Origin: Streptomyces agglomeratus
GTDB taxonomy: Bacteria; Actinomycetota; Actinomycetes; Streptomycetales; Streptomycetaceae
Length of the DNA: 64,000 bases
Assembly: GCF_001746415.1 (NCBI RefSeq)
Contig: NZ_MEHJ01000001.1
Span: 5,834,501-5,898,500, forward strand
Direction: 5' to 3'
Part shown: positions 1-9,578 of the stretch, one piece after another
Layout: every line of letters begins with the position of its first letter
Numbering within the stretch: position 1 is the stretch's first letter
Notes under the pieces: generated by a model
Seen by the model: the letters and a program-made list of their open reading frames with translations, nothing else
Told to the model about the DNA's origin: nothing
The model's database searches: none
Program-made: the position numbers and the translations under genes

Positions 1-593
1 GCGCCGAGTGGCTCCACCTCGTCGACCTCGACGCGGCGTTCGGCACCGGTGACAACCGGGAGCGCATCGCCGAGGTCGCCCGCTCGATGGACATCAAGGT
101 CGAACTGTCCGGCGGCATCCGCGACGACGCCTCGCTCGCCGCGGCGCTCGCCACCGGCTGCAAGCGCGTCAACCTCGGCACGGCCGCGCTGGAGACCCCC
201 GAGTGGGTCGCCAAGGTCATCGCGGAGTACGGCGACAAGATCGCCGTCGGCCTCGACGTACGCGGCACGACCCTGCGCGGACGCGGCTGGACCCGCGACG
301 GCGGCGACCTCTACGAGACGCTGGCGCGCCTCGACTCCGAGGGCTGCGCGCGGTACGTCGTCACCGACATCGCCAAGGACGGCACGCTCCAGGGCCCCAA
401 CCTGGAGCTCCTGAAGAACGTCTGCGCCGTGACCGACAAGCCCGTCGTCGCCTCCGGCGGCGTCTCCTCGCTGGACGACCTGCGCGCGATCGCGTCGCTC
501 GTCCCCGAGGGCGTGGAGGGCGCGATCGTCGGAAAGGCGCTGTACGCGAAGGCGTTCACGCTCGAAGAGGCGCTGGCGGCGGTGTCCGGATGA
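1..593 (+). CDS. priA: Phosphoribosyl isomerase A (HisA/TrpF), 5' truncated
   Basis: The reading frame is already open at base 3, so the N-terminus lies outside the window. The visible part is the C-terminal majority of a (beta/alpha)8 barrel of the HisA/HisF family. It contains the phosphate-binding motif LSGGIRDD and the segment [14 protein letters not shown] with the C-terminal catalytic Asp. In actinobacteria this enzyme (PriA) isomerises both ProFAR for histidine and phosphoribosylanthranilate for tryptophan, because they lack a separate trpF. No trpF is seen among the trp genes here, which fits. The stop overlaps the next start (ATGA), so it is translationally coupled to the RidA-like gene. 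Confidence 0.93.
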   Translation, partial: AEWLHLVDLDAAFGTGDNRERIAEVARSMDIKVELSGGIRDDASLAAALATGCKRVNLGTAALETPEWVAKVIAEYGDKIAVGLDVRGTTLRGRGWTRDGGDLYETLARLDSEGCARYVVTDIAKDGTLQGPNLELLKNVCAVTDKPVVASGGVSSLDDLRAIASLVPEGVEGAIVGKALYAKAFTLEEALAAVSG

Positions 594-1021
594 CGGTCTC
601 CTCTTCCGGTTCGGTACGCAAGGTGACGACCGGCGCCCCGTGGGAGGAGCAGTTCGGCTACTCCCGCGCCGTGGAGCTGCCGAACGGGCTGGTCCTGGTG
701 TCCGGCTGCACGTCGGTCGTGGACGGCGTCATCGACGCCGGTACGCCGTACCAGCAGACCGTCACCGCCTTCGGGGTCGCCTTCGGCGCGCTGGAGCAGC
801 TCGGCCTCGGGCGCGAGGACGTCGTACGCACCCGCATGTACATCACGCACGCCCGGGACGTCGACGACGTGGGCCGCGCGCACAAGGAACTGTTCGACGA
901 CGTGCGCCCGGCGGCGTCCATGATCATCGTCTCCGGATTCGTGGACCCGAGCCTGGTCGTCGAGATCGAGGTAGAGGCGTACCGGGGCGACCGGGCGGAC
1001 CGAGGAGACCAGGAGTCATGA
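590..1021 (+). CDS. RidA/YjgF-family protein
   Basis: This 143-residue protein has the RidA fold signature: a strand ending LVLVSGCTS, the segment [10 protein letters not shown], and a C-terminal stretch [10 protein letters not shown]. RidA proteins hydrolyse reactive enamine/imine intermediates released by PLP enzymes, and a copy inside a his/trp gene string suits that role. The ATG start overlaps the priA stop by 4 bp, and its own stop overlaps the hisF start (ATGA), so the three genes form one translationally coupled unit. The substrate cannot be read from the sequence. Confidence 0.88.
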   Translation: MTVSSSGSVRKVTTGAPWEEQFGYSRAVELPNGLVLVSGCTSVVDGVIDAGTPYQQTVTAFGVAFGALEQLGLGREDVVRTRMYITHARDVDDVGRAHKELFDDVRPAASMIIVSGFVDPSLVVEIEVEAYRGDRADRGDQES

Positions 1022-1773
1022 CCCTCGCGGTACGAGTGATCCCCTGCCTGGACGTCGACAACGGCCGGGTCGTCAAGGGCGTCAACTTCCAGAACCTGCG
1101 CGACGCCGGCGACCCCGTCGAGATGGCGAAGCTGTACGACGCGGAGGGTGCCGACGAGCTGACGTTCCTCGACATCACCGCGTCCTCCGGCAACCGGGAG
1201 ACGACGTACGACGTGGTGCGCCGCACCGCCGAGCAGGTCTTCATCCCGCTCACGGTCGGCGGCGGCGTACGCACCACCGAGGACGTCGACAAGCTGCTGC
1301 GGGCCGGCGCGGACAAGGTCGGTGTCAACACCGCCGCCATCGCCCGCCCCGACCTGATCCGCGAGATCGCGGAGCGCTTCGGACGCCAGGTCCTCGTCCT
1401 GTCGGTCGACGCCCGCCGTACGGACTCGGGTTCCTTCGAGGTCACCACGCACGGCGGCCGCAAGTCCGCAGGCATCGACGCGGTCGAGTGGGCGCACCGG
1501 GCGGCGGAGCTGGGCGCGGGCGAGATCCTGCTCAACTCGATGGACGCGGACGGTACGAAGGACGGCTACGACACCGAGATGATCGCGGCGGTGCGCAAGC
1601 ACGTCACGGTCCCGGTGATCGCCTCCGGCGGCGCGGGCAGGCTGGCCCACTTCCCGCCGGCGATCGCGGCAGGGGCGGACGCGGTCCTCGCGGCGTCCGT
1701 GTTCCACTTCGGCGACCTGCGCATCTCCCAGGTCAAGGACGCCCTGCGCGAAGCGGGCCACCCGGTCCGCTAG
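1018..1773 (+). CDS. hisF: Imidazole glycerol phosphate synthase, cyclase subunit
   Basis: This 251-residue TIM barrel begins with [14 protein letters not shown], which carries the first catalytic Asp near residue 11. The second catalytic Asp is in SVDARR near residue 130. Phosphate loops TVGGGVR and ASGGAG are both present, and the length is normal for HisF. With HisH (outside the window) it converts PRFAR and glutamine-derived ammonia to imidazole glycerol phosphate and AICAR. The start overlaps the upstream RidA-like stop by 4 bp. A strong stem-loop follows the stop directly. Confidence 0.97.
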   Translation: MTLAVRVIPCLDVDNGRVVKGVNFQNLRDAGDPVEMAKLYDAEGADELTFLDITASSGNRETTYDVVRRTAEQVFIPLTVGGGVRTTEDVDKLLRAGADKVGVNTAAIARPDLIREIAERFGRQVLVLSVDARRTDSGSFEVTTHGGRKSAGIDAVEWAHRAAELGAGEILLNSMDADGTKDGYDTEMIAAVRKHVTVPVIASGGAGRLAHFPPAIAAGADAVLAASVFHFGDLRISQVKDALREAGHPVR

Positions 1774-1775
1774 AC

Positions 1776-1812
1776 GCGACGCGCTGCGCCCTGCGGGGCG
1801 CAGCGGCGTCGC
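1776..1812. terminator. Stem-loop between convergent hisF and TIGR03085 gene
   Basis: Arms of 15 bp (GCGACGC plus GCTGCGCC against their complements, with one bulged G) surround a short loop. The element lies between the hisF stop and the stop of the minus-strand gene at 1817, so it can end transcription from both sides. It has no U-tract, as is usual for high-GC actinobacterial terminators. Confidence 0.6.
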
Positions 1813-1816
1813 GCTA

Positions 1817-2455
1817 CTACATCGCGATGCCGAGCTGCGCCTCGCGCAGGCGCTCGACGGCGTCCTTGTCGCCCGCCGTCTCGACCCGCGCCACCTCCTG
1901 CCGGCCGAAGGCGAACAGCACCAGCTCGCCCGGCTCGCCCGTGACCGTCACCACCGGCGTCCCGCGACGGGCCACCGCCGTCTGGCCGTCCGGCCGACGC
2001 AGCACCACACCCACCGGCGCCTTGCGGCCGAGCAGCCGCGCCGCCTTCTCGATCCGCGACCACAGGGCGTTCGCGAAGACCGCGTCGAGTTCGCGCGGCG
2101 TCCAGTCTGGCTGCGCCCGCCGGACATCCTCGGCATGGACGTAGAACTCGACGGTGTTCGCGGCCTCGTCGAGCTGCTTTAGGGCGTACGGGGACATGCG
2201 TGGCGGACCCGTTCGGATGAGCTGGATCAGCTCCTCGTACGGCTTGGCGGCGAACTCCGCCTGCACCCGATCCAGCCGGCTCTTCAGCGCCGCGAGGACT
2301 ATCCCGCCCGCCGCGTCGGCGCGGCGCTCGCGCACCACCACATGGGCGGCCAGTTCACGGGTGGTCCAGCCCTCGCACAGCGTCGGGGCATCGGGTCCGG
2401 CCGCCTCCAGCAGGTCGGCGAGGAGCAGTCGTTCGCGCTTGGCATGAGTCGACAT
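1817..2455 (-). CDS. TIGR03085-type DinB/maleylpyruvate-isomerase-fold protein
   Basis: This 212-residue protein resembles the actinobacterial family named TIGR03085 (metal-binding, mycothiol-dependent maleylpyruvate isomerase N-terminal fold). The N-terminus reads ERLLLADLLEAAGPDAPTL and then CEGWTTRELAAHVVVRER; the helix with the His is the usual metal site of DinB-like proteins. The middle part has VEFYVHAEDVRR with further possible His/Asp ligands. No substrate is known for this family to my knowledge. It sits convergent to hisF and divergent from hisI. The first ATG of the conserved region (2455) was chosen over longer upstream readings, which have no family resemblance. Confidence 0.75.
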   Translation of the reverse strand: MSTHAKRERLLLADLLEAAGPDAPTLCEGWTTRELAAHVVVRERRADAAGGIVLAALKSRLDRVQAEFAAKPYEELIQLIRTGPPRMSPYALKQLDEAANTVEFYVHAEDVRRAQPDWTPRELDAVFANALWSRIEKAARLLGRKAPVGVVLRRPDGQTAVARRGTPVVTVTGEPGELVLFAFGRQEVARVETAGDKDAVERLREAQLGIAM

Positions 2456-2560
2456 GACGGCCAGCGTACGGCCGCCACCCCCGCCACGGCCACGGCGCCG
2501 CGCGTCCAATGACCGGACGGCGGCGCGGTGACGGACCGTCGGCGCGGCACAATGGCGGAC

Positions 2561-2929
2561 ATGACCAGTACGCCCCCTCAAAGCAGCCTCGACCCCGCCG
2601 TCGCCGCCCGCCTCAGGCGCAGCGCCGACGGCCTGGTCCCGGCCATCGCCCAGCAGTACGACACCGGCGAGGTGCTCATGCTCGGCTGGATGGACGACGA
2701 GGCGCTCCACCGGACCCTCACCACGGGCCGCTGCACGTACTGGTCGCGCAGCCGTCAGGAGTACTGGGTCAAGGGCGACACCTCCGGCCACTTCCAGCAC
2801 GTCAAGTCCGTCGCGCTGGACTGCGACGCCGACACCGTGCTCGTCAAGGTCGACCAGGTCGGCGCCGCCTGCCACACCGGCGACCGCACCTGTTTCGACT
2901 CCGACGTCCTCCTCCCGCTCGCGAAGTAA
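2561..2929 (+). CDS. hisI: Phosphoribosyl-AMP cyclohydrolase
   Basis: This 122-residue enzyme opens the adenine ring of PR-AMP in the third step of histidine synthesis. The signature [18 protein letters not shown] is present, as are the zinc-binding DCDADT and CHTGDRTCF segments. The start was placed at the ATG beginning MTSTPPQ, because upstream in-frame starts add only non-conserved residues; the ATG at 2552 is also possible. It is a stand-alone cyclohydrolase without a fused HisE domain. trpE begins 11 bp downstream, so his and trp functions are cotranscribed here. Confidence 0.95.
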   Translation: MTSTPPQSSLDPAVAARLRRSADGLVPAIAQQYDTGEVLMLGWMDDEALHRTLTTGRCTYWSRSRQEYWVKGDTSGHFQHVKSVALDCDADTVLVKVDQVGAACHTGDRTCFDSDVLLPLAK

Positions 2930-2940
2930 GGTCACCGGCC

Positions 2941-4419
2941 ATGGACATCGAGACCTTCCGCAAGCTGGCCGCCGACCGGCGAGTCGTCCCCGTCAGCCGC
3001 AGGCTGCTCGCGGACGGCGACACCCCGGTGGGGCTCTACCGCAAGCTCGCCGCCGAGCGCCCCGGCACGTTCCTCCTGGAGTCCGCCGAAAACGGCCGCT
3101 CGTGGTCCCGGTACTCCTTCGTCGGCGTACGCAGCGCCGCCACCCTCACCGCCCGCGACGGGCAGGCGCACTGGCTCGGGACGCCGCCCGTCGGCGTACC
3201 CCTGGACGGCGACCCGCTCGACGCGCTGCGCGCCACCATCGAGACCCTGCACACCCCGCGCGACCTCACGGGCGGACTGCCGCCGTTCACCGGCGGCATG
3301 GTCGGCTACCTCGGGTACGACGTCGTACGCCGCCTGGAGAAGATCGGCGAGCACGGGCGCGACGATCTGAAGCTGCCCGAACTGACCATGCTCCTCACCT
3401 CGGACCTCGCCGTCCTCGACCACTGGGACGGCTCCGTCCTGCTGATCGCCAACGCGATCAACCACAACGACCTCGACACGGGCGTCGACGAGGCGTACGC
3501 CGACGCGGTCGCCCGGCTCGACGCGATGGAGGCCGACCTCAGCCGCGCCGTGCCGACCACGCCCGCCGCCCTGCCGCCGTCCGAGCTGCCGCCGTACACC
3601 GCCCTGTGGGGCGGCGAGAAGTACCAGGCGGCCGTCGACGACATCAAGGAGCGCATCCGGGCGGGCGAGGCGTTCCAGGTCGTGCCGTCCCAGCGCTTCG
3701 AGACGCCCTGCACGGCGAGCGCGCTGGACGTCTACCGGGTGCTGCGCGCCACCAACCCCTCGCCGTACATGTACCTCTTCCGCTTCGACGGCTTCGACGT
3801 CGTCGGTTCCAGCCCCGAGGCGCTGGTCAAGGTCGAGGACGGCCGCGCGATGGTGCACCCGATCGCCGGGACCCGCCACCGCGGCGCCACGCCGCAGGAG
3901 GACCAGGCCCTCGCCGACGAGCTGCTCGCGGACCCCAAGGAGCGCGCCGAGCACCTGATGCTCGTCGACCTCGGCCGCAACGACCTCGGCCGCGTCTGCG
4001 AGCCCGGCAGCGTGGAGGTCGTCGACTTCATGTCCGTCGAGCGGTACTCGCACGTCATGCACATCGTGTCGACCGTGACCGGCCGCGTCGCCCCCGGCCG
4101 CAGCGCCTTCGACGTACTGACCGCCTGCTTCCCGGCCGGGACGCTGTCCGGGGCGCCGAAGCCGCGCGCCATGCAGATCATCGAGGAGCTGGAGCCGTCG
4201 CGGCGCGGCCTGTACGGCGGCTGCGTCGGCTACCTCGACTTCGCCGGCGACTCGGACACCGCCATCGCCATCCGGACCGCCCTGCTGCGCGACGGTACGG
4301 CGTACGTGCAGGCCGGAGCAGGTGTGGTGGCCGACTCCGACCCGGTCGCCGAGGACAACGAGTGCCGCAACAAGGCGGCCGCCGTCCTGCGCGCCGTCCA
4401 CACGGCGAACCGCCTCTGA
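2941..4419 (+). CDS. trpE: Anthranilate synthase component I
   Basis: This 492-residue chorismate-binding enzyme makes anthranilate with a glutamine amidotransferase partner that is not in the window. The N-terminal domain has the tryptophan feedback-site motif LLES ([11 protein letters not shown], near residue 48). The catalytic half has IAGTRHRG, the metal and chorismate segment [12 protein letters not shown], and [15 protein letters not shown]. The close spacing to hisI argues against a trp-leader attenuator directly before trpE. The product is the first committed enzyme of the Trp pathway, completed downstream by trpC, trpB and trpA. Confidence 0.96.
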   Translation: MDIETFRKLAADRRVVPVSRRLLADGDTPVGLYRKLAAERPGTFLLESAENGRSWSRYSFVGVRSAATLTARDGQAHWLGTPPVGVPLDGDPLDALRATIETLHTPRDLTGGLPPFTGGMVGYLGYDVVRRLEKIGEHGRDDLKLPELTMLLTSDLAVLDHWDGSVLLIANAINHNDLDTGVDEAYADAVARLDAMEADLSRAVPTTPAALPPSELPPYTALWGGEKYQAAVDDIKERIRAGEAFQVVPSQRFETPCTASALDVYRVLRATNPSPYMYLFRFDGFDVVGSSPEALVKVEDGRAMVHPIAGTRHRGATPQEDQALADELLADPKERAEHLMLVDLGRNDLGRVCEPGSVEVVDFMSVERYSHVMHIVSTVTGRVAPGRSAFDVLTACFPAGTLSGAPKPRAMQIIEELEPSRRGLYGGCVGYLDFAGDSDTAIAIRTALLRDGTAYVQAGAGVVADSDPVAEDNECRNKAAAVLRAVHTANRL

Positions 4420-4451
4420 GCGCGATCGGGACGTAAGGGATAGTGGGGTAC

Positions 4452-5102
4452 GTGAGTGCCGCATCCCCCGTACCCGTTCCGCTTCCGCGCGGCGAGAGCG
4501 CGCCGGCCCCCTCCACGGGCCGGCGCAGTCTCGCCGCCGCGCTCCTGCTCGGCGCCCTCGGCGCCGCCGTCGTGCTCCTCGCCTCCGGCCGTGTCTGGGC
4601 CGAGGGCGCGGCCGCCGTCCCGGGCGGCGCGCTGCCCCTCGACGCCGAGGGGCAGGACGTCACCGGCGCCCCCGCGGCGCTGGCCGTCGTCGGCCTCGCC
4701 GCGCTCGTCGCGGTCTTCGCCGTCCGCCGGGCCGGCCGTGTGCTGGTCGCCGGGCTGCTCGCGCTGAGCGGCGCGGGCGCCGCCGTCACCGCCCTCCTCG
4801 GGGCGACCGGAGGCGCGGCGCTCGACGAGAAGGCCGCGCAGATGACCGGCGACACCGCCGCCACGGCCGACTCGCTGACGCACACCGCATGGCCGTACGT
4901 GACCGCGGCCGGCGGCCTGCTGATCCTGGCCGCAGGGCTGCTCGCGCTGTGGTGCGGCCGGAAGTGGCCGTCCATGTCGGGCCGTTACGAGCGCGACGGC
5001 AGCCCCCGCACCCGCAGGGCGCCCGCCGCTTCCAGCCCCGACCGGCCCGAGGACCTCTGGAAGGCACTCGACCGCGGCGAGGACCCGACGCGCGACGCAT
5101 GA
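4452..5102 (+). CDS. Trp-biosynthesis-associated membrane protein (TIGR02234 type)
   Basis: This protein of about 216 residues has four hydrophobic segments: AAALLLGALGAAVVLLASG, AALAVVGLAALVAVFAV, VLVAGLLALSGAGAAVTALL, and AAGGLLILAAGLLALW. A polar C-terminal tail ends LWKALDRGEDPT. This matches a family found in actinobacterial trp operons whose role is unknown. The GTG at 4452 was chosen because AAGGGA ends 11 nt upstream; the GTG at 4443 is too close to that site. It follows trpE by about 30 bp and is probably cotranscribed. Confidence 0.8.
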   Translation: MSAASPVPVPLPRGESAPAPSTGRRSLAAALLLGALGAAVVLLASGRVWAEGAAAVPGGALPLDAEGQDVTGAPAALAVVGLAALVAVFAVRRAGRVLVAGLLALSGAGAAVTALLGATGGAALDEKAAQMTGDTAATADSLTHTAWPYVTAAGGLLILAAGLLALWCGRKWPSMSGRYERDGSPRTRRAPAASSPDRPEDLWKALDRGEDPTRDA

Positions 5103-5127
5103 CCCCCGAGATCACCTCACCGCTGCC

Positions 5128-5157
5128 CGTACGGGACAATGCTCGTACGGGACAATG
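5128..5157 (+). repeat. 14-bp direct repeat upstream of the HGxxPAAW gene
   Basis: The unit CGTACGGGACAATG occurs twice, starting at 5128 and 5144 (period 16 bp), between the TIGR02234-type gene and the HGxxPAAW gene. GACAAT resembles a housekeeping -10 hexamer, so these could be tandem promoters or a regulator site. Their function cannot be decided from sequence. Confidence 0.5.
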
Positions 5158-5230
5158 AGCGGCGAGCGCACGCGTCGCCGAGCACGCACTCACCACCCCA
5201 CCACAGAGCAACAGCAACGAGGAGCAACTC

Positions 5231-5497
5231 ATGGCGGGCAGCAGCCACGGACACACCCCGGCCGCCTGGACCGGTGTCACCATCTCCTTCATCGGTTTCT
5301 GCATTTCGGGCGCCTTCACGGTGCTGGCCAGCCCGCTCGGCTTCTGGGCGGGATTCGTCGTGATACTGCTCGGTGGTGTCGTCGGAATGGCCATGAAGGC
5401 AGCGGGCCTCGGCGCGCCGAAGGAGTCCGACGAGATGCGGCAGGCCCGTGAAGAGGCCGGCCGGGCCCAGCCCCACGCCCAGATCCGCACCCACTGA
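5231..5497 (+). CDS. HGxxPAAW-family small membrane protein
   Basis: This 88-residue protein carries the eponymous motif HGHTPAAW near its N-terminus. Two hydrophobic helices follow (TGVTISFIGFCISGAFTVLA and GFWAGFVVILLGGVVGMAM), then a charged C-terminus. The ATG has a GAGGAG ribosome site 8 nt upstream. The family is small, actinobacterial and of unknown function, and is regularly found between trpE and trpC. Confidence 0.85.
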   Translation: MAGSSHGHTPAAWTGVTISFIGFCISGAFTVLASPLGFWAGFVVILLGGVVGMAMKAAGLGAPKESDEMRQAREEAGRAQPHAQIRTH

Positions 5498-5589
5498 CCG
5501 GATCTCCCCGGCCCGGCCTTCGCCGCGCCGACGCGGTGCCGGTACGGTCCGGCGCGAGGCGCAGCCCCCCGAGGGCTGCGCCTTTCCTC

Positions 5590-6069
5590 ATGAGCGGGGA
5601 CAATCGGCGGGTGGATACCGCGCCTACGCCCGCCCCCGCCCCCGCGCCGCACCCCGCGCGGCCCGCTCCCGCGCCCCTCGCCCGGCGGCTCGCCGTGCCC
5701 GTCGTGGCGCTGGCCGGCGTAGCGGCGGCCTTCGCGTACGTGGGCATGGTCGACCCCAACGAACCCGGCCACTACCCCGCCTGCCCGCTGCTCCGGCTGA
5801 CCGGCATCTACTGCCCCGGCTGCGGCGGACTGCGCAGCGCGCACGCCGTCGCCACCGGCGATCTGGTCACCGCGTTGGGGGCCAACGCCATGGCCGTCGC
5901 CGGGTACGGCGCCGCCGCCGTGCTGTGGACCGTATGGGTGGTCCGGGCGAGCCGCGGAATCCCGATGCGGATCGCGCTGCGGCCCGTCTGGTGGTGGAGC
6001 ATCGGCGCGGTGGCGGCGGTCTTCAGCGTCGTCCGGAACCTGCCGTTCGGCTCGGCGCTCGCGCCGTGA
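5590..6069 (+). CDS. DUF2752 membrane protein
   Basis: This protein of about 159 residues has an N-terminal Ala/Pro-rich stretch, then a hydrophobic helix and the core [22 protein letters not shown]. That Cys-rich CPxCGGxR-type segment is the hallmark of DUF2752. Two further membrane segments follow ([19 protein letters not shown] and [12 protein letters not shown]). Function is unknown; the paired Cys might bind metal. The ATG at 5590 is a tentative start, and the GTG at 5611 is an alternative. Confidence 0.78.
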   Translation: MSGDNRRVDTAPTPAPAPAPHPARPAPAPLARRLAVPVVALAGVAAAFAYVGMVDPNEPGHYPACPLLRLTGIYCPGCGGLRSAHAVATGDLVTALGANAMAVAGYGAAAVLWTVWVVRASRGIPMRIALRPVWWWSIGAVAAVFSVVRNLPFGSALAP

Positions 6070-6125
6070 AGTTCCAGGTAGTGGGACTGATCGCCACTCG
6101 ATGCGAGACCTGAGGCCACCTGCGG

Positions 6126-6138
6126 ATACCATTGGTAT
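6126..6138. promoter_or_regulatory. Inverted repeat in the trpC leader
   Basis: ATACCA-T-TGGTAT is a perfect 6-bp inverted repeat, 47 bp before the trpC start in the 115-bp gap after the DUF2752 gene. TACCAT also resembles a -10 hexamer. It could be a promoter core or an operator for trpC and the genes behind it; no regulator can be named. Confidence 0.35.
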
Positions 6139-6184
6139 GGCTGATCCTGGTCCACCATCACCCTCCCGGAAGGGGGCCGCTCGC

Positions 6185-6994
6185 GTGAGTGTGCTCGACG
6201 AGATCATCGAAGGCGTGCTCGCCGACCTCGCGGAGCGGCAGGCAGGCGTGAGTCTCGACGAGCTCAAGGACCGCGCGGCCAAGGCCGCCCCGGCCAAGGA
6301 CGGAGTCGCCGCCCTGCGCGGCGACGGCGTCAAGGTCATCTGCGAGGTCAAGCGTTCCAGCCCCTCCAAGGGCGCGCTGGCAGCGATCGCGGACCCCGCC
6401 GGGCTCGCCGCCGACTACGAGGCGGGCGGCGCGGCCGTCATCTCCGTACTCACCGAGCAGCGCCGCTTCGGCGGCTCGCTGGCCGACCTGGAGGCCGTAC
6501 GCGCCAAGGTCGACATCCCGGTGCTGCGCAAGGACTTCATCGTCACGGCCTACCAGCTGTGGGAGGCGCGGGCATACGGCGCCGACCTGGCGCTGCTGAT
6601 CGTGGCCGCCCTGGAGCAGGAGGCCCTCGTCTCCCTCATCGAGCGGGCCGAGTCCATCGGACTCACGCCCTTGGTCGAGGCGCACGACGAGGAAGAGGTC
6701 GAGCGCGCGGTCGAGGCCGGCGCGAAGATCATCGGTATCAACGCGCGCAACCTCAAGACCCTCAAGGTCGACCGCGGCACGTTCGAGCGCGTCGCCCCCG
6801 AGGTCCCGGCCGGCATCGTCACGGTCGCCGAGTCCGGTGTCCGCGGCCCGCACGACCTCATCGCGTACGCCAACGCGGGCGCCGACGCGGTGCTCGTGGG
6901 CGAGTCCCTGGTCACCGGCCGCGACCCGAAGGGCGCCGTCGCCGACCTGGTCGCCGCGGGCGCCCACCCGGCCCTGCGCCACGGCCGGAGCTGA
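6185..6994 (+). CDS. trpC: Indole-3-glycerol phosphate synthase
   Basis: This 269-residue TIM-barrel enzyme converts CdRP to indole-3-glycerol phosphate. It has the catalytic-lysine motif [10 protein letters not shown] near residue 53, the segment [21 protein letters not shown], split here as LRKDFIV then [12 protein letters not shown], and the phosphate site AESGVRG. The GTG start follows a GGAAGGGGG ribosome site. The length is that of a single-domain TrpC, so TrpF activity must come from PriA. trpM starts 9 bp after the stop. Confidence 0.95.
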   Translation: MSVLDEIIEGVLADLAERQAGVSLDELKDRAAKAAPAKDGVAALRGDGVKVICEVKRSSPSKGALAAIADPAGLAADYEAGGAAVISVLTEQRRFGGSLADLEAVRAKVDIPVLRKDFIVTAYQLWEARAYGADLALLIVAALEQEALVSLIERAESIGLTPLVEAHDEEEVERAVEAGAKIIGINARNLKTLKVDRGTFERVAPEVPAGIVTVAESGVRGPHDLIAYANAGADAVLVGESLVTGRDPKGAVADLVAAGAHPALRHGRS

Positions 6995-7003
6995 CCCGGC
7001 CCC

Positions 7004-7228
7004 ATGACCGCAGTCCGCCGTACCGCCGCACTCGCCCGGCCGGGCCTTCGCCCGTTCGCCGGGCCGTCGGCGCGCGACCCGCACGCCCCGCTGGCGCGCG
7101 GGTGCCGCCCGCGCGGGTGCCGGGCGCCGGCGCGGCGGGTACGGGGACGCCGGGTGAGGTACCACATCGGCTCCGAGCCGGGCCAGATCAACGGCATGCG
7201 ATGGCGTCGCGCCCACGGCGCGCTGTAG
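7004..7228 (+). CDS. trpM: Tryptophan biosynthesis modulator TrpM
   Basis: This short basic protein (about 74 residues) lies between trpC and trpB. The conserved-looking part reads LARGCRPRGCRAPARRVRG and then RRVRYHIGSEPGQINGMRWR. A small Arg-rich protein at this position is known in Streptomyces coelicolor as TrpM, reported to modulate tryptophan supply. The start is uncertain: the ATG at 7004 has GGAG 13 nt upstream, and the first 28 or so residues look unlike the rest, so translation might begin further in. A 151-bp gap separates it from trpB. Confidence 0.68.
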   Translation: MTAVRRTAALARPGLRPFAGPSARDPHAPLARGCRPRGCRAPARRVRGRRVRYHIGSEPGQINGMRWRRAHGAL

Positions 7229-7379
7229 CGATCCTCGATCCGTCGTACCCGTACGCCCGAATGCCCTGACGCAGTGGGGCGCACGGGGGCGTACCGGGGT
7301 GGATTCGCGCGGCGCGCATACGGTCAGTCCACCCGTTGATCTTTCATGGGGCGCGAGCCCCTTCTGAGGAGTACGTCGG

Positions 7380-8672
7380 ATGTCTTCTGACTTCTTCATT
7401 CCGGACCCCGAGGGCACCGTCCCCAGCGCCGAGGGCTACTTCGGCGCGTACGGCGGCAAGTTCATCCCCGAGGCGCTCGTCGCCGCGGTCGACGAGGTCG
7501 CCGTCGAGTACGACAAGGCCAAGTCCGACCCGGCCTTCGCGGCCGAGCTGAACGAGCTCATGGTCAACTACACCGGCCGGCCCAGCTCGCTGACGGAGGT
7601 ACCGCGGTTCGCCGAACACGCGGGCGGGGCGCGGATCTTCCTCAAGCGGGAAGACCTCAACCACACCGGCTCACACAAGATCAACAACGTGCTGGGCCAG
7701 GCACTGCTCACCAAGCGCATGGGCAAGACACGCGTCATCGCGGAGACCGGCGCCGGCCAGCACGGCGTCGCCACCGCCACCGCGTGCGCCCTGTTCGGCC
7801 TCGAATGCACCATCTACATGGGCGAGATCGACACCCAGCGCCAGGCGCTCAACGTCGCCCGGATGCGGATGCTCGGCGCCGAGGTCGTCGCGGTGAAGTC
7901 CGGCAGCCGGACGCTGAAGGACGCCATCAACGAGGCGTTCCGCGACTGGGTCGCCAACGTCGACCGTACGCACTACCTCTTCGGCACCGTCGCCGGACCG
8001 CACCCCTTCCCCGCCATGGTCCGCGACTTCCACCGGGTCATCGGCGTCGAGGCCCGCCGCCAGATCCTGGAGCGCGCGGGGCGGCTGCCCGACGCGGCCG
8101 TCGCGTGCGTCGGCGGCGGGTCCAACGCGATCGGTCTCTTCCACGCCTTCATCCCGGACACCGACGTACGCCTCGTCGGCTGCGAGCCCGCCGGGCACGG
8201 CATCGAGACCGGTGAGCACGCGGCCACCCTGTCGGCGGGCGAGCCCGGCATTCTGCACGGCTCGCGGTCGTACGTCCTCCAGGACGAGGAGGGCCAGATC
8301 ACCGAGCCCTACTCGATCTCGGCGGGGCTCGACTACCCGGGCATCGGTCCCGAGCACGCCTACCTCAAGGACAGCGGACGCGGCGAGTACCGGGCCGTGA
8401 CGGACGACGCGGCGATGCAGTCCCTGCTGCTGCTGTCGCGCACCGAGGGCATCATCCCGGCCATCGAGAGCGCCCACGCGCTGGCCGGCGCGCTGGAGCT
8501 CGGCAAGGAACTGAGCAAGGACGGACTGATCCTGGTCAACCTGTCCGGGCGCGGCGACAAGGACATGGACACGGCCGCCCGGTACTTCGGCCTGTACGAC
8601 ACCGACGCCGCGGTCGAGGCCGACGCCTCCGCCGCCGACGGCGCCGCCGAGATCCAGAGGGACACCAAGTGA
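7380..8672 (+). CDS. trpB: Tryptophan synthase beta chain
   Basis: This 430-residue PLP enzyme condenses indole with serine. HTGSHKINN carries the Schiff-base lysine, ETGAGQHG follows, and [10 protein letters not shown] is the PLP phosphate loop. The ATG has GAGGAG 7 nt upstream. A short acidic, alanine-rich C-terminal tail extends beyond the usual core. The stop overlaps the trpA start (GTGA), fitting the alpha2beta2 complex made from coupled genes. The 151-bp leader after trpM contains 7-bp inverted arms (GGGTGGA at 7297, TCCACCC at 7328) of unknown significance. Confidence 0.97.
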   Translation: MSSDFFIPDPEGTVPSAEGYFGAYGGKFIPEALVAAVDEVAVEYDKAKSDPAFAAELNELMVNYTGRPSSLTEVPRFAEHAGGARIFLKREDLNHTGSHKINNVLGQALLTKRMGKTRVIAETGAGQHGVATATACALFGLECTIYMGEIDTQRQALNVARMRMLGAEVVAVKSGSRTLKDAINEAFRDWVANVDRTHYLFGTVAGPHPFPAMVRDFHRVIGVEARRQILERAGRLPDAAVACVGGGSNAIGLFHAFIPDTDVRLVGCEPAGHGIETGEHAATLSAGEPGILHGSRSYVLQDEEGQITEPYSISAGLDYPGIGPEHAYLKDSGRGEYRAVTDDAAMQSLLLLSRTEGIIPAIESAHALAGALELGKELSKDGLILVNLSGRGDKDMDTAARYFGLYDTDAAVEADASAADGAAEIQRDTK

Positions 8673-9493
8673 GCGGGAACATTCAGCTGCTGAGCGACAC
8701 CCTGGAGCGGACCAGGTCCGAGAACCGGGCGGCCCTCATCGCCTACCTCCCGGCCGGATTCCCGACCGTCGACGGCGGCATCGACGCGGTCAAGGCCGTC
8801 ATCGCGGGCGGCGCGGACGTCGTCGAGATCGGACTGCCGCACAGCGACCCGGTCCTCGACGGGCCGGTCATCCAGACCGCCGACGACATCGCGCTGCGGG
8901 GCGGCGTGAAGATCGCCGACGTGATGCGGACGGTGCGCGAGGCGCACGAGGCGACCGGGGCCCCGGTGCTCGTCATGACGTACTGGAACCCGATCGACCG
9001 GTACGGCGTCGAGCGCTTCACGGCGGAGCTGGCGGAGGCGGGCGGCGCGGGCTGCATCCTGCCCGACCTCCCGGTGCAGGAGTCCGCGCTGTGGCGCGAG
9101 CAGGCCGAGAAGCAGGGCCTGGCCACGGTGTTCGTGGTCGCGCCGAGCAGCAAGGACGAGCGGCTCGCCACGATCACCGCGGCCGGGTCCGGGTTCGTCT
9201 ACGCGGCCTCGCTGATGGGTGTCACCGGCACCCGTGAGTCGGTCGGAGCCCAGGCGCAGGACCTGGTGCGGCGGACCCGGGCCACGACCGCGCTGCCCGT
9301 GTGCGTCGGGCTCGGGGTTTCCAACGCCGTGCAGGCCAAGGAGGTCGCCGCCTTCGCGGACGGCGTGATCGTCGGCTCGGCGTTCGTGCAGCGGCTGCTC
9401 GACGCGCCGGACGCGGCGGCCGGTCTCGACGCCGTGCGGGCACTCGCCGGCGAGCTGGCGGAAGGCGTCCGCAGGAGCGGCACGAGCGCCTGA
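8669..9493 (+). CDS. trpA: Tryptophan synthase alpha chain
   Basis: This 274-residue TIM barrel cleaves indole-3-glycerol phosphate and channels indole to TrpB. The catalytic Glu is in [11 protein letters not shown] and the catalytic Asp in [10 protein letters not shown], both about residues 50-65. The C-terminal phosphate loop reads GLGVSNA and IVGSAF. The GTG start overlaps the trpB stop by 4 bp. A strong hairpin 42 bp after the stop ends the trp block. Confidence 0.96.
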   Translation: MSGNIQLLSDTLERTRSENRAALIAYLPAGFPTVDGGIDAVKAVIAGGADVVEIGLPHSDPVLDGPVIQTADDIALRGGVKIADVMRTVREAHEATGAPVLVMTYWNPIDRYGVERFTAELAEAGGAGCILPDLPVQESALWREQAEKQGLATVFVVAPSSKDERLATITAAGSGFVYAASLMGVTGTRESVGAQAQDLVRRTRATTALPVCVGLGVSNAVQAKEVAAFADGVIVGSAFVQRLLDAPDAAAGLDAVRALAGELAEGVRRSGTSA

Positions 9494-9534
9494 CGCGAAC
9501 ACCTGAGCGGTGTAGCTCGTACGGGTGGACCTGG

Positions 9535-9564
9535 ACCGGGGAGGCACGCTGGTGCCTCCCCGGT
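9535..9564 (+). terminator. trpA operon stem-loop terminator
   Basis: A perfect 13-bp inverted repeat (left arm ACCGGGGAGGCAC, loop GCTG) lies between trpA and the next gene. It is followed by TTCGTTG rather than a long U-tract. Its position is a reason to start the next gene at 9579, downstream of the hairpin. Confidence 0.72.
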
Positions 9565-9578
9565 TCGTTGCTGCGGGT

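Noticed and set aside
658-1761. Long minus-strand open frame opposite ridA-hisF
   Set aside because: It is a high-GC shadow of two well-supported genes, with no family motifs and Arg/Val/Asp-biased composition.
2509-2940. Trp attenuator before trpE
   Set aside because: trpE starts 11 bp after hisI; there is no room for a leader peptide and hairpins.
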